Positions 52,801-60,786 of a stretch of DNA of 64,000 nucleotides are shown piece after piece. This DNA comes from Hyphomicrobiales bacterium (GTDB lineage: Bacteria > Pseudomonadota > Alphaproteobacteria > Rhizobiales > Rhizobiaceae). The DNA is taken from assembly GCA_900472485.1 (NCBI GenBank), contig UCII01000021.1:1-64000 (forward strand), given 5' to 3'. Position numbers and translations under genes: made by a program. Under the pieces are notes generated by a model that worked only from the letters and a program-made list of their open reading frames with translations, was not told where the DNA came from and did no database searches. Positions within the stretch are counted from its first letter, which is position 1; each line of letters begins with the position of its first letter.

Positions 52801-55800
52801 TCTGCGTTCTCGTCCAGGCCTGAACGAGACCCTGGGCAAAGCTTTCCGGTTGGCGATAGTGCTCAACCGCCGCCTCGAGTTCGGCACGTTCGGCCGCGGC
52901 AATGGTCCAGAAGGTTACGCTGACCTTCTCTCCTGCCGGCACCCGAAGCGTCCGACGCAGCGACAAGCAGGTGTCCATCGTGAAGCCGCTGGAATTGGAA
53001 AGTTCCGCACCGGCGTCGAAGGCCGCAGCCTCCGTCAGCGTGCGACCCCGTCCAAGGAAGCGCATGCGATCCGTCTCATAGTGAGTCGGCAAATCTTCGC
53101 CCGACGTATCGACGATCAGATGGGCGATGGCGACGTCGGGATCCGTCACACCGCGTTTCTGGCGCTCGACAAAGATCGCATCGCCATTTTCGGCGATTTC
53201 GGTCTTGAGGAACATGCGGGCGAAGACCGGGTGACCGGTATCGACGGCATCGAGCGCTGCAACGGGCTCCATGTAGGAAGTGACTTCGATGACCCGGTCT
53301 TCCGCGCCGGTATTGCTGATCGTCAGACGGCGGCCTTCGGCATCGTAGTTGCTGGCAACGAAGACCTCCATTTCGCTCGTCAGCTCGCCGACGGTCTTGA
53401 TGAACTCCGCCTTGTCGTCGCTGAAGCATACGCGAACATGCTCGTTGGCGATCGAACGCGGCTCTGCCGTCGCAGACCACCATTCGTTCGATGCCGTGTC
53501 GCGCATGAAGACGAACGATCCCCAGCGATCCTCGGTCGGATCGGCGCGCCAGCGATTGACGGAGAGGTTTTTCCAACGGCTGTAGCCGGAACCGGTCGCC
53601 GTCAGCATGGTCGAGTAACGGCCGTTCGACAACAGCAGCAACTCGCGTTCGCGCGATGCAGGGTCTTCGAGGCGACGCACTTCCGGACGCATCAAGTCGC
53701 CCTGGATGGTCGCGGGCGCATCGGTTTCGTGCTTCGAGGCCATAACGGGGATGTCACGCGGCGCCTTTTCCTGCAGCAGCAGTTCGGCAGCCTCGATTAC
53801 AGGATCGGCATGGAACAGCTCTCGCAGCAGGCCATCAAAAGCCACGTTGGCAACAGCAGCAATCGACATGCCATGATGGTGCGCATAGTAGTTGTAAACC
53901 ACTGCGCATTGCTTGCCCTCGGGCACGCGGCTTGCCGTGAAATCGACGGCATCATGGAAACCATACATGCCGAGCGCGCCGACTGCCCGCAACCGATCGA
54001 GGTTTTCGAGGGCGGCGACCGGATTGTATTGGCTGGCCAGCAGCGAGGCGTAAGGTGCGATGACGGCGTTCTGGCCGAGACCGCGTTTCAGACCGAGCGT
54101 CGGCACCCCGAAATTGCTGTACTGATAGTTCATCTGATGATCGCGGGCGTTGAAGGCCGCTTCCGAGATGCCCCATGGCGTGCCAAGCTTGCGCGCATAG
54201 TTCATCTGCTCGAGAACGATCAGATTGTTGGTCTGGTTGAGAATCCCGCCGCTGCGCTCCTGCATGACGAGGGGCGGCATCAGATATTCGAACATCGAGC
54301 CGGACCAGGAGACCAGCGCACCGCGCGTGCCGACGGGCACCACGTGGCGGCCGAGCTTGTACCAGTGCTCGGTCGGCAGATCACCCTTTGCTACGGAGAA
54401 GAGGCTCGTCAGACGCGCTTCCGAAGCGAGCAGATCGTAGCAAGCGGCATCCACTTCCTCCGTCTCGACGCGGAAGCCGATCGACAGCAGCCGGCGTTCC
54501 GGGCGATAGAGGAAGCTGAAATCCATGTCGAAGGCGATTTCGCGGGCGCGATTGCCGACCCGCGTCAGCCTTTCGCTGATGTCGGGCGCCTGCGAGGGAT
54601 CGAAAGCCTTGTCGATTTGATGGAGTTCGCAGGTTTCGACCAACTTCTCCGCCCAATGGACGACCTCCTCGCTCCGCGTGGTCTTGACTTCCCTGTCGAG
54701 GCTTCCGGCAAGCTCGCGGATTTCCCGAGCCTGTCCTGCAAATCGTTCAATGAGACCCGAGGAGAACTCCTTCTCGCGCTTGCCGGTCGCGACTGCCGCT
54801 TCCAGCTCGGCAATCCGGCCGTCGAGCCGGTCATGGAGCGAGCGATTCGAGCGTGTATCGTCATCGAGTTCGGAAAGCACCTCGCGCAGAATTGCGGCGA
54901 CATCGCCGATGCCATCGAGATCGGTATGGATATGGGCGAGCGGAGACTGAGCCCAGATACGGCACGCCGATGAAACGGCAATCAGATGGCCAGCAAAATT
55001 GCCGCTATCGACCGAGGATACATATTTCCGGCCCAGCGGCTTCAACGTATCGGTATGATACCAGTTGAACAGGTGCCCACGATATTTTTCCAGCTTTTCG
55101 ACAGTTTCGATCGTCTGTTCGATGCGCTTGACCGCGTCCTCGAACGAAATCCAGCCGAAACGACGCGCCGAGATGACCGACAAGAGATAGACGCCGATAT
55201 TGGTCGGAGACGTACGCATGGCAACAACGGCATGCGGCGTCTGCTGAACGTTGTCGGGCGGCAGGAAGTGCTGATCGGGAACGACGAAGTGATCGAAATA
55301 GCGCCAGGTACGTCTCGCGATCTTGCGCAATTCGTTGCGGACGTGATCGGGGACGACGAGCCGATCTTCGGTTTCCGCCGTCTGGCTGACCAGCCAGGCG
55401 ATGGCTGGCGACAGCACCCAGAGAAGCACGAAAGGAAGCCCGACCAGCCAGGCGATGTCGCCGGAAGAGGCTGCGAAGACCAGCGCCAGAATGGCCAGCA
55501 GCGGCGCGCGCCACATGACCTTGTAATGACCGAGGATCGTCGTTTGAGCCATGGCCTGCGCGCTTGCAGCGGTACGCCATTGCAGCATCAGCTTGCGGCT
55601 GACGAACATGCGGTAGAGCGAGCGGACGATCGCATCGGCCATGACGCAGGCGATGTCGGCGATGAAGATGATGCGCAGCGCCACCTGGGCGTTGGCATTC
55701 TCAATGTCTTTCCAGACGGTATGGAGATGCGCCTGCAAGATGATGTCGCTGGTTCGCGGGATGATGCCATTGATCAGCGACAATGTCGGGGCGACGAACA

Positions 55801-58312
55801 GGCTAAAGATCAGCAGGATCTGCCAGATGAGCGCCCCGAAAGGATCCATCCAGTACCAACCGAGCACGGAAGCGAAGAACCAGGCGATCGGCGTCAGCGA
55901 GCGACGCAAATTGTCGAGCATCTTCCAGCAGCCCAGCGCGGTAATGCCACGGCGCTCGTCGAAAATGTAGGGAATAAGCTGCCAGTCGCCGCGAGCCCAG
56001 CGGTGCTGGCGCGAGACTTCGACTTCGTAGCGGATTGGGAAATCCTCGACCAGCTCACAGTCCGTCACCAGACCGCATCTAGCCATCGAGCCTTCGAGCA
56101 GGTCGTGGCTCAGAATAGAGTTCTCGCTGATACGGCCCTTCAATGAAGCTTCGAAGGCGTCGACGTGATAGAGGCCCTTGCCGGTGAAGGTACCCTCGCC
56201 GGTGATGTCCTGATAAACGTCGGAAACCGCGAAGACGTAAGGGTCGAGACCGCGATTGACCGAAAAGACGCGCTGGAAGGTCGACGCGTCCTTGCCCGTG
56301 GTCAGCGATGGCGTCACGCGCGGCTGCAGTACGCCATAACCATCGACGACGCGCTGCTCCTTGTCGTCGAAAACCGGGCGATTGATCGGATGATGCATCT
56401 TGCCGACGAGTTTGACGACGGTATCACGTACAACGCGTGTATCGCTGTCGAGCGTCATGACATATTTGACGTCTGCCGGCACAACATCGACACCTGCGAT
56501 AAAGCTCGTGTCTGGGCTGCCGCGCAACAGCATGTTGAGCTCGTGCAGCTTGCCGCGCTTACGCTCCCAACCCATCCAGACGCCCTCGGCCGGGTTATAC
56601 TGCCGGCGGCGATGCAGGAGATAGAAGCGCTGCTTGCCTTCTTCCGAGTAGCGTGATTCCAGTTCGGCGATCTTGCTGCGCGCATAATCGAGCACTTCGA
56701 GATCGCGGGCGGTCTGTTCTTCCTCGGCATCCGGCCAGTCGGTCAAAAGTGCGTAATAGATCTCGCCGCGGGCGTTGGCAAGGTAATGCACCTCAAGATT
56801 GCGGACGAGCTCATCGACATGCTCGCGCCTGCCGATCAGGGAGGGAATGGTGACGAGCGTGCGGGCGTCTGCAGGCAATCCCTTCTTGAACTCATAGCCG
56901 ACGAGACGATCCGGCGTGATGAAGAAGGTGGCAAAGAAATTGAAGAGACCGGTGGCACCTTCGGAGGCCGGGAGCGCGAACATCAGCAGCAGAACGATGG
57001 TCGCAAAAAGCGGCATGCCGGCATCGACGAACACCCACTCGACCAGGACCAGCGCCAGCAATGTCAGGAGAAGTACGGGAACGGCGATCGATAGCCAGTT
57101 CAGCTTGCGGACCATCCGCATGAACCGCAGGCCGAGCGTCGGCCGGAAACCGATCTCCGCCTCGAGTGCCGGGCGCCCGTTGCCGACGAAATAGTAGCCG
57201 ATATTGCTCGCTGATCCGTCCCTGCTCTCATTTTTTGCACGGTCGGTCAGCCTCACGGCGGCCTCGGCGATATCCATTTCCGTCTTGTCGGAGCGCTTTG
57301 CAAGCTTTTCGATCTGACGGCGGTAGCTGTTGCGAGATCCGGCATCGAGCTCGGCATAGTCCGTCTGCTGCCAGAGCAGCTTGTCGATGGTGCTGACCTC
57401 TTCGACCCATTCGGACCAGTCGGTGTCGTTGATCTCGCGCAGACTCTTGATGATGCTGCCCATGAGCGCATTGGCTGCGCCAAGACGGGTCTGCTCGGCC
57501 GACATGACAGCTTCGGCATCCGTTCCCTTAGCGGAAAGCTTGCCTTCGAGCCAATTCAAGGCAGCTTCGGTTGGCTCGAGCGCATTGCGAAGACGATAGT
57601 GCAGCTGCGTGACGAAGGTCGTGTCGTCGAGATTGGCAGCGAGCGTTTCCAGATGTTGCGCTGCGCCAGCGTCACCGAGCGAAATTACCTCGGTAGCCGC
57701 TGCATTGGCGGCCGCGCGCATTTCGCGGCTCTTATCGATCTGCGATGCAACCCGGCGAAGATTGTCGATCAACACGTAGCGCACCAGCGAAGGGAGCGCC
57801 CAGAGTTCGCCGATCCGCAGTGTTTCGCGATCCTGGAATCCTTCCGTTACAGCGGTCATTCCGGCATTGCTTATATTGCTGTGCGCATGCGCCATGTAAA
57901 GCCAGGCGAGCGCAAGGGTGCGCGGCACCTCCACGCCGTCGAGCTTGATCTTGCGCAGTTCACGATAGAACTTCTTCGGAAAGTCGCGGCGTACTTCCTG
58001 AATTGCTTCTTCGACGATGTAGTGATTGTCGAGCAGCCATTCGGCAGCTGGCGTAATGCTCTCACCGGCGTCCACATCCGCGGCAGCAGCGCGATAGACC
58101 CTGAGAATCTCGTTCTCGTTCTCTTTGTGCCGGAGATAAAAATCGAAGTCTTTAAACCCGACCAGATCGAGCGTGCGACTCTCAGCAAACTTCGCAGCAT
58201 TCGCTCTCAACTGTTCGTTCGATAGAAGAGCGGCGCGGATTCCGAATTCGCGATCCGAATGAGCCACCTGGGGAGTTGAAGCAGAATCGTTTGCAATATT
58301 TTTTGACGACAT
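49820..58312 (-). CDS. ndvB: Cyclic beta-1,2-glucan synthase (NdvB/ChvB)
   Basis: This very large inner-membrane enzyme (2830 residues, the expected size for NdvB/ChvB) makes cyclic beta-1,2-glucan from UDP-glucose, needed for osmotic adaptation and plant interaction. After a cytoplasmic N-terminal region come membrane helices (from about residue 410). A family-84 glucosyltransferase domain follows, with LDSDTRVVRD near 620 and a QHRWARGDW motif near 770, then more helices. The C-terminal half holds GH94-type phosphorylase-like domains that set ring size (motifs such as HHHGMSIAAVANVAFDG and SSGAWNLRDQLQDSLAF). No stop or frameshift was seen. The divergent, gene-free 0.5 kb upstream carries its promoter. 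Confidence 0.95.
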   Translation of the reverse strand: MSSKNIANDSASTPQVAHSDREFGIRAALLSNEQLRANAAKFAESRTLDLVGFKDFDFYLRHKENENEILRVYRAAAADVDAGESITPAAEWLLDNHYIVEEAIQEVRRDFPKKFYRELRKIKLDGVEVPRTLALAWLYMAHAHSNISNAGMTAVTEGFQDRETLRIGELWALPSLVRYVLIDNLRRVASQIDKSREMRAAANAAATEVISLGDAGAAQHLETLAANLDDTTFVTQLHYRLRNALEPTEAALNWLEGKLSAKGTDAEAVMSAEQTRLGAANALMGSIIKSLREINDTDWSEWVEEVSTIDKLLWQQTDYAELDAGSRNSYRRQIEKLAKRSDKTEMDIAEAAVRLTDRAKNESRDGSASNIGYYFVGNGRPALEAEIGFRPTLGLRFMRMVRKLNWLSIAVPVLLLTLLALVLVEWVFVDAGMPLFATIVLLLMFALPASEGATGLFNFFATFFITPDRLVGYEFKKGLPADARTLVTIPSLIGRREHVDELVRNLEVHYLANARGEIYYALLTDWPDAEEEQTARDLEVLDYARSKIAELESRYSEEGKQRFYLLHRRRQYNPAEGVWMGWERKRGKLHELNMLLRGSPDTSFIAGVDVVPADVKYVMTLDSDTRVVRDTVVKLVGKMHHPINRPVFDDKEQRVVDGYGVLQPRVTPSLTTGKDASTFQRVFSVNRGLDPYVFAVSDVYQDITGEGTFTGKGLYHVDAFEASLKGRISENSILSHDLLEGSMARCGLVTDCELVEDFPIRYEVEVSRQHRWARGDWQLIPYIFDERRGITALGCWKMLDNLRRSLTPIAWFFASVLGWYWMDPFGALIWQILLIFSLFVAPTLSLINGIIPRTSDIILQAHLHTVWKDIENANAQVALRIIFIADIACVMADAIVRSLYRMFVSRKLMLQWRTAASAQAMAQTTILGHYKVMWRAPLLAILALVFAASSGDIAWLVGLPFVLLWVLSPAIAWLVSQTAETEDRLVVPDHVRNELRKIARRTWRYFDHFVVPDQHFLPPDNVQQTPHAVVAMRTSPTNIGVYLLSVISARRFGWISFEDAVKRIEQTIETVEKLEKYRGHLFNWYHTDTLKPLGRKYVSSVDSGNFAGHLIAVSSACRIWAQSPLAHIHTDLDGIGDVAAILREVLSELDDDTRSNRSLHDRLDGRIAELEAAVATGKREKEFSSGLIERFAGQAREIRELAGSLDREVKTTRSEEVVHWAEKLVETCELHQIDKAFDPSQAPDISERLTRVGNRAREIAFDMDFSFLYRPERRLLSIGFRVETEEVDAACYDLLASEARLTSLFSVAKGDLPTEHWYKLGRHVVPVGTRGALVSWSGSMFEYLMPPLVMQERSGGILNQTNNLIVLEQMNYARKLGTPWGISEAAFNARDHQMNYQYSNFGVPTLGLKRGLGQNAVIAPYASLLASQYNPVAALENLDRLRAVGALGMYGFHDAVDFTASRVPEGKQCAVVYNYYAHHHGMSIAAVANVAFDGLLRELFHADPVIEAAELLLQEKAPRDIPVMASKHETDAPATIQGDLMRPEVRRLEDPASRERELLLLSNGRYSTMLTATGSGYSRWKNLSVNRWRADPTEDRWGSFVFMRDTASNEWWSATAEPRSIANEHVRVCFSDDKAEFIKTVGELTSEMEVFVASNYDAEGRRLTISNTGAEDRVIEVTSYMEPVAALDAVDTGHPVFARMFLKTEIAENGDAIFVERQKRGVTDPDVAIAHLIVDTSGEDLPTHYETDRMRFLGRGRTLTEAAAFDAGAELSNSSGFTMDTCLSLRRTLRVPAGEKVSVTFWTIAAAERAELEAAVEHYRQPESFAQGLVQAWTRTQSQLRQIGVNSKEAAAYQRFARYIIYPDMALRADNEAVRKGLNSQSVLWGATLSGDAPLMTLRITDELGTDLVKELLRAQGLLQSRGVEVDLVIFNERTGEAAAEMQRTIDQLCDAARHASEVAGIQRNIYVLRKDLTTPEAYDAIIAASRVVLRGRDGSLIDQVQKARSVAGSPALLGQWGDSTLVPRMVRDTAGISPVDGSDLAFWNGYGGFAADGSEYVVRLSGGEQTPHPWVNIVANESFGFHVSAEGAAFTWSQNSRDHQLTPWTNDMVTNRPGEAFYLKDLDRGSVIVPYASLAQRADTRFEARHGLGYSIFSTVQDEISLEVTQTLDMEKPVKLTQLRIRNDAGEARKLRLYGYAEWILGNNPTKSKPFIISSFDSVSGAVFAKNPFSVNFGTRVAAFAASETPSSVSTSRREFIGRHGTIQQPRTVLAGSRLSNAVDLDGDPAAAMAFDLTIEPGEVRDICFYMGDAASQEEAAALIAEIRSVGFGDVLEKTRGFWKTFTGKTRVSTPDQRLDFMVNNWLPYQTYSCRIMARTAFYQSSGAWNLRDQLQDSLAFLLHSPEIARKQILNTGRRQFPEGDFQHWWLADSGAGVRTNISDDPVWLAYAVDQYCTVTGDSSIMDEMLPFVEGAQLSPGQYDAFLQPRVSDETASLYEHAALGLDLAIKRTGVNGLPLMMSGDWCDKMDRVGIAGRGESVWLAWFLAGALRRFIAYAEKRGDKQRVSRWSDHLAKLKAAIETAGWDGEYYRRGYYDNGAPLGSSQSAEDKIDSIAQSWSVLSGEGDADRSVMAMNAVLDKLVDNEGKLIRLLTPPFVKPVNDPGVIKAYPPGVRENGGQYTHAAMWTALALARMGRGEDAWRAVEMLNPINHALDKSSAETYRVEPYVIAGDVYGEGDLRGRGGWSWYTGSAGWFYRTALEGILGIRTENGRLHVKPVLPAGWNGYSATLELPDGRYEVSVSKADAAGGYSVAINGTVVDDLQEGYSLASS

Positions 58313-58822
58313 GTGTCTTTCGCTTTTGTCGGGTCGTTTCTCGAATGCGAGTTTCTAGAAACGAGAACCGGGAGCCTGAGATCTTCGTTGCAGCGCCCCA
58401 CTTGACAGCAACCGGGGCAATCGTTGTCGCCTAACTAGCGGCAACACCCTGAACGCACGATTAATCATTTGACGCGTTTGACACCCTGCATGGCTGTTCG
58501 GGTTCTCTTCTTCAAGGAGCTGCCTCTCCTCACTGGGTATATTGTTGAGCGTCAGGGACTCTCCTGAGGGTCTCCATCGACACCCATGATGACCGAATGC
58601 TCTGTCGAATTGCCAGACCTTTTTTGCCTCGGTAGGCAGTTACGGGCTAATCCCTCCCGTAAAGCCCATCAGTATTGGAGCAAAGGAATCTTCTTCATCT
58701 TACCCTTGAATTAATTGATACGCGATCTAGCGCCCTATTTTATACCGCAAGTTCACGAGAAAATTGAATTTCTTGATGGAAGAACCCTAATATCCGTGAC
58801 TGGCCCACCCTTTCATATGTGA
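58313..58822. promoter_or_regulatory. Upstream region of the ndvB-like gene
   Basis: These 510 bases contain no gene. A perfect 12-base palindrome, GTTTCTAGAAAC (58351-58362), lies 39 bases before the ndvB ATG on the minus strand and could be a regulator site or RNA stem in the leader. The stretch from about 58710 to 58760 is A/T-rich. Confidence 0.4.
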
Positions 58823-59221
58823 TTGAAAATATTGAGCGGTTCAAGGGGAAGGCTGGACGCCAGCGCCGATCTCGTGACCCATCAAGCGCTTATGCAAGCG
58901 ATGGAAACGTGGCAGATGATGGATGGCGACAAGATCCTGACCATCCGCCCGCAGGGCCGTTTCAAGGCTGACAACGGCGCTGCTCTCGTCGTCGCTGCTG
59001 CAGCAGGATTGGGTATCGCTGTGCTCCCCGATGGCCTCACCCAGGATTACCTCGATTCCGGCGCTCTGGTGACAGTCATGAAAAATCATCCGCCGCCGCC
59101 GGCCGGGATCTTCGTCGTTCGCCCGCCAGGGCAGCATTCCTCAAGAAAAGTGCGCGTGCTGACCGAAATGCTGATCGAATGCTTCGACAGTAGCAGCCGA
59201 GAAAACAAAAATTGTGACTGA
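58823..59221 (+). pseudogene. C-terminal remnant of a LysR-family regulator
   Basis: The 132-codon frame carries only the end of a LysR effector-binding domain. It shows WQMMDGDKILTIRPQGRFKADNGAALVVAAAAGLGIAVLPDGLTQDYLDSGALV and then GIFVVRPPGQHSSRKVRVLTEMLIECF. The DNA-binding helix-turn-helix and about 170 N-terminal residues are missing, and the first about 30 codons are not LysR-like. It is therefore a 5'-truncated gene left by deletion or rearrangement, facing the tail of an alpha/beta-hydrolase on the other strand. Confidence 0.8.
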
Positions 59222-59488
59222 CGATATCAAGTGGCTCACGGAGACCGTTCCGGACCAGCCTGGAGCAGCAACTACGTGATCAGATGCTTCGAATAAAATG
59301 CCGGGAGCCGGTCGGTAGCCTGATTCACGTATTCCGGCTTGTAATACATGTCGTAGCGGCCGGCGCTTTCGACCTGGAAAAAGCCCCGCTCACGGCTCGG
59401 TGCAGGAGCGAACAGTATGGAATTACGAAATCGCCCTTTGTTTTTCGCAATTCCAGACGGAAACCGCTTCGCACTTTTCCGGGAAACT
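59222..59488. other. Debris between LysR remnant and glucan operon
   Basis: Apart from the alpha/beta-hydrolase tail on the minus strand (59272-59391) no functional element is seen. Other frames here are short and incoherent. Confidence 0.4.
59272..59391 (-). pseudogene. C-terminal remnant of an alpha/beta-hydrolase
   Basis: A minus-strand reading ends GRYDMYYKPEYVNQATDRLP and then AFYSKHLIT before a TAG at 59272. The block xHxDxYxxPEYVxxAxxxLxxFFxxHL is the usual C-terminus of YcjY-type alpha/beta-hydrolases, where the His is catalytic; here that position reads Arg-Tyr. Upstream the frame loses similarity. Genes of this kind often pair with LysR regulators, as does this remnant. Confidence 0.5.
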
Positions 59489-60748
59489 CTAACGGCTCGC
59501 CGACTGAGCGTCTGTGCCTATGAAAGGATTGCGCTTCAGTGCAGCAAGCACAGCCCATGCCGTCGCTCCGACATGGGGAAGGCGGAAGTAATTGAAGTCA
59601 ACGGACGCGGAGTCGGGTCCGACCTTCAGGCCGGTCGATAGCTCAGCGTTGACCGTGGCATAGAGCAGCCCGTCGGGGGCAATTTGCCTGGAAATCGTTT
59701 CGAACAAAGGTTCGGCCTCTTGCGCCCTGCCGCTCAGACGAAACACGAGGGCGGCTTGGGCAGTGCCCTCCAGCCAGATGCCGTCTCGGTCGTTGTTGAA
59801 GTCGAAACCGCCATCAACGCCATGATTGCGTTTCGTCCATTCCAGGACGCGCGCGCGCCTGAATGCGTAGGACGGCACAGCGATGAGCGGCCACAATTCG
59901 GCATCGAGACCCGACATCCTCGTATTCGGCGCATCGCTGTCGGGCAGACTTCCGACGAAAAAGCGGCCGTCCTCGAAATCCCACATGACCTCCAGAAACG
60001 CGCGCGCTTTCTCGGCGTGATGCGTCCAGTCGCCCATGGGATCGAACCCGGCAAGCCAGCGATCCGCCGCATAGACGTCGAGATTATGTTCCGTGGATTT
60101 CCAGCCGATGCGTTCTGGTGAGGGCTCCTCACCAAAGAAGCCACCGAAATAGCCAGGCGTCTGCGGATCTGCAGTGCTGCGATGGATCCAGTTCATGATC
60201 GTTCGAGCAGCGTCCAGATAGGGCATTCGGCCGGTCTGCTCGTAAGCGGTCAGTAGCGCCAGCGCACCCCAGGCCGTGCTGCCCGTCGCGCTGCCGACCT
60301 GGTAGTCGTCTTCAATCCAGGACTTGCTGATCGGGCTCCAATAGCCCGGAAGCAGCATGCTGCCGTTACCCTCAACCGGGCCGGCACGATAGGCGTTTCG
60401 CAGCCGTCCGTCGTGATAAAATCGATCCGCCTTCAGAGCGAGCACCAGGGCATCGGCGACGCGGCCTGCTTCAGATTTTCGGCCGCAGGCATATAGCGCC
60501 ATCACCGCCAGTGCGTTGTCGTAGGTAAAGCCGGCATTTTCAAGCGCGGGATGGAGCGGCGAAGCATTGTCCGCGGGCTCGTAGCTGCGGAAGACGAAAG
60601 GTTGCGCCGGCTCGCCGCTCATGTGCGCAACGAGGCCGGCGCAAAGCTTGGCGGCGAGCTGAACGTGTCGTTCCTCGCCGGCCCATGCCGCGTGCATCAA
60701 ATATATGACGACCGCGCCGGTCAGAAAGGCCCTGATAGAGCTTCGCAT
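59489..60748 (-). CDS. crdC: Periplasmic alpha/alpha-barrel protein of glucan operon (CrdC-like)
   Basis: This 419-residue protein has a signal peptide at residues 1-23. The body is helical in pairs, as in (alpha/alpha)6-barrel glycan enzymes, with aromatic-rich motifs (GFTYDNALAVMALYACG, DYQVGSATGSTAWGALALLTAYEQTG, TEHNLDVYAADRWLAGFD). It is the last of three minus-strand genes after a HlyD-like protein and a cellulose-synthase-like transferase. This order and length match crdA-crdS-crdC of the Agrobacterium curdlan locus, where CrdC is a periplasmic helper of export. Whether it trims or binds the polymer is unknown. The ATG at 60748 is 39 bases after the synthase stop. Confidence 0.7.
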   Translation of the reverse strand: MRSSIRAFLTGAVVIYLMHAAWAGEERHVQLAAKLCAGLVAHMSGEPAQPFVFRSYEPADNASPLHPALENAGFTYDNALAVMALYACGRKSEAGRVADALVLALKADRFYHDGRLRNAYRAGPVEGNGSMLLPGYWSPISKSWIEDDYQVGSATGSTAWGALALLTAYEQTGRMPYLDAARTIMNWIHRSTADPQTPGYFGGFFGEEPSPERIGWKSTEHNLDVYAADRWLAGFDPMGDWTHHAEKARAFLEVMWDFEDGRFFVGSLPDSDAPNTRMSGLDAELWPLIAVPSYAFRRARVLEWTKRNHGVDGGFDFNNDRDGIWLEGTAQAALVFRLSGRAQEAEPLFETISRQIAPDGLLYATVNAELSTGLKVGPDSASVDFNYFRLPHVGATAWAVLAALKRNPFIGTDAQSASR

Positions 60749-60786
60749 ATGTCACCCCGCGTCTGTCGAATGGTCCTGCCCGCTCA

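Noticed and set aside
51530..54973. 1147-codon plus-strand open frame inside the ndvB region
   Set aside because: Antisense to the ndvB coding sequence. The translation has no recognisable domain, and NdvB motifs are continuous on the other strand.
54986..56146. 386-codon plus-strand frame opposite ndvB
   Set aside because: Shadow of the same gene, with Arg/Gln/Asp-rich biased composition.
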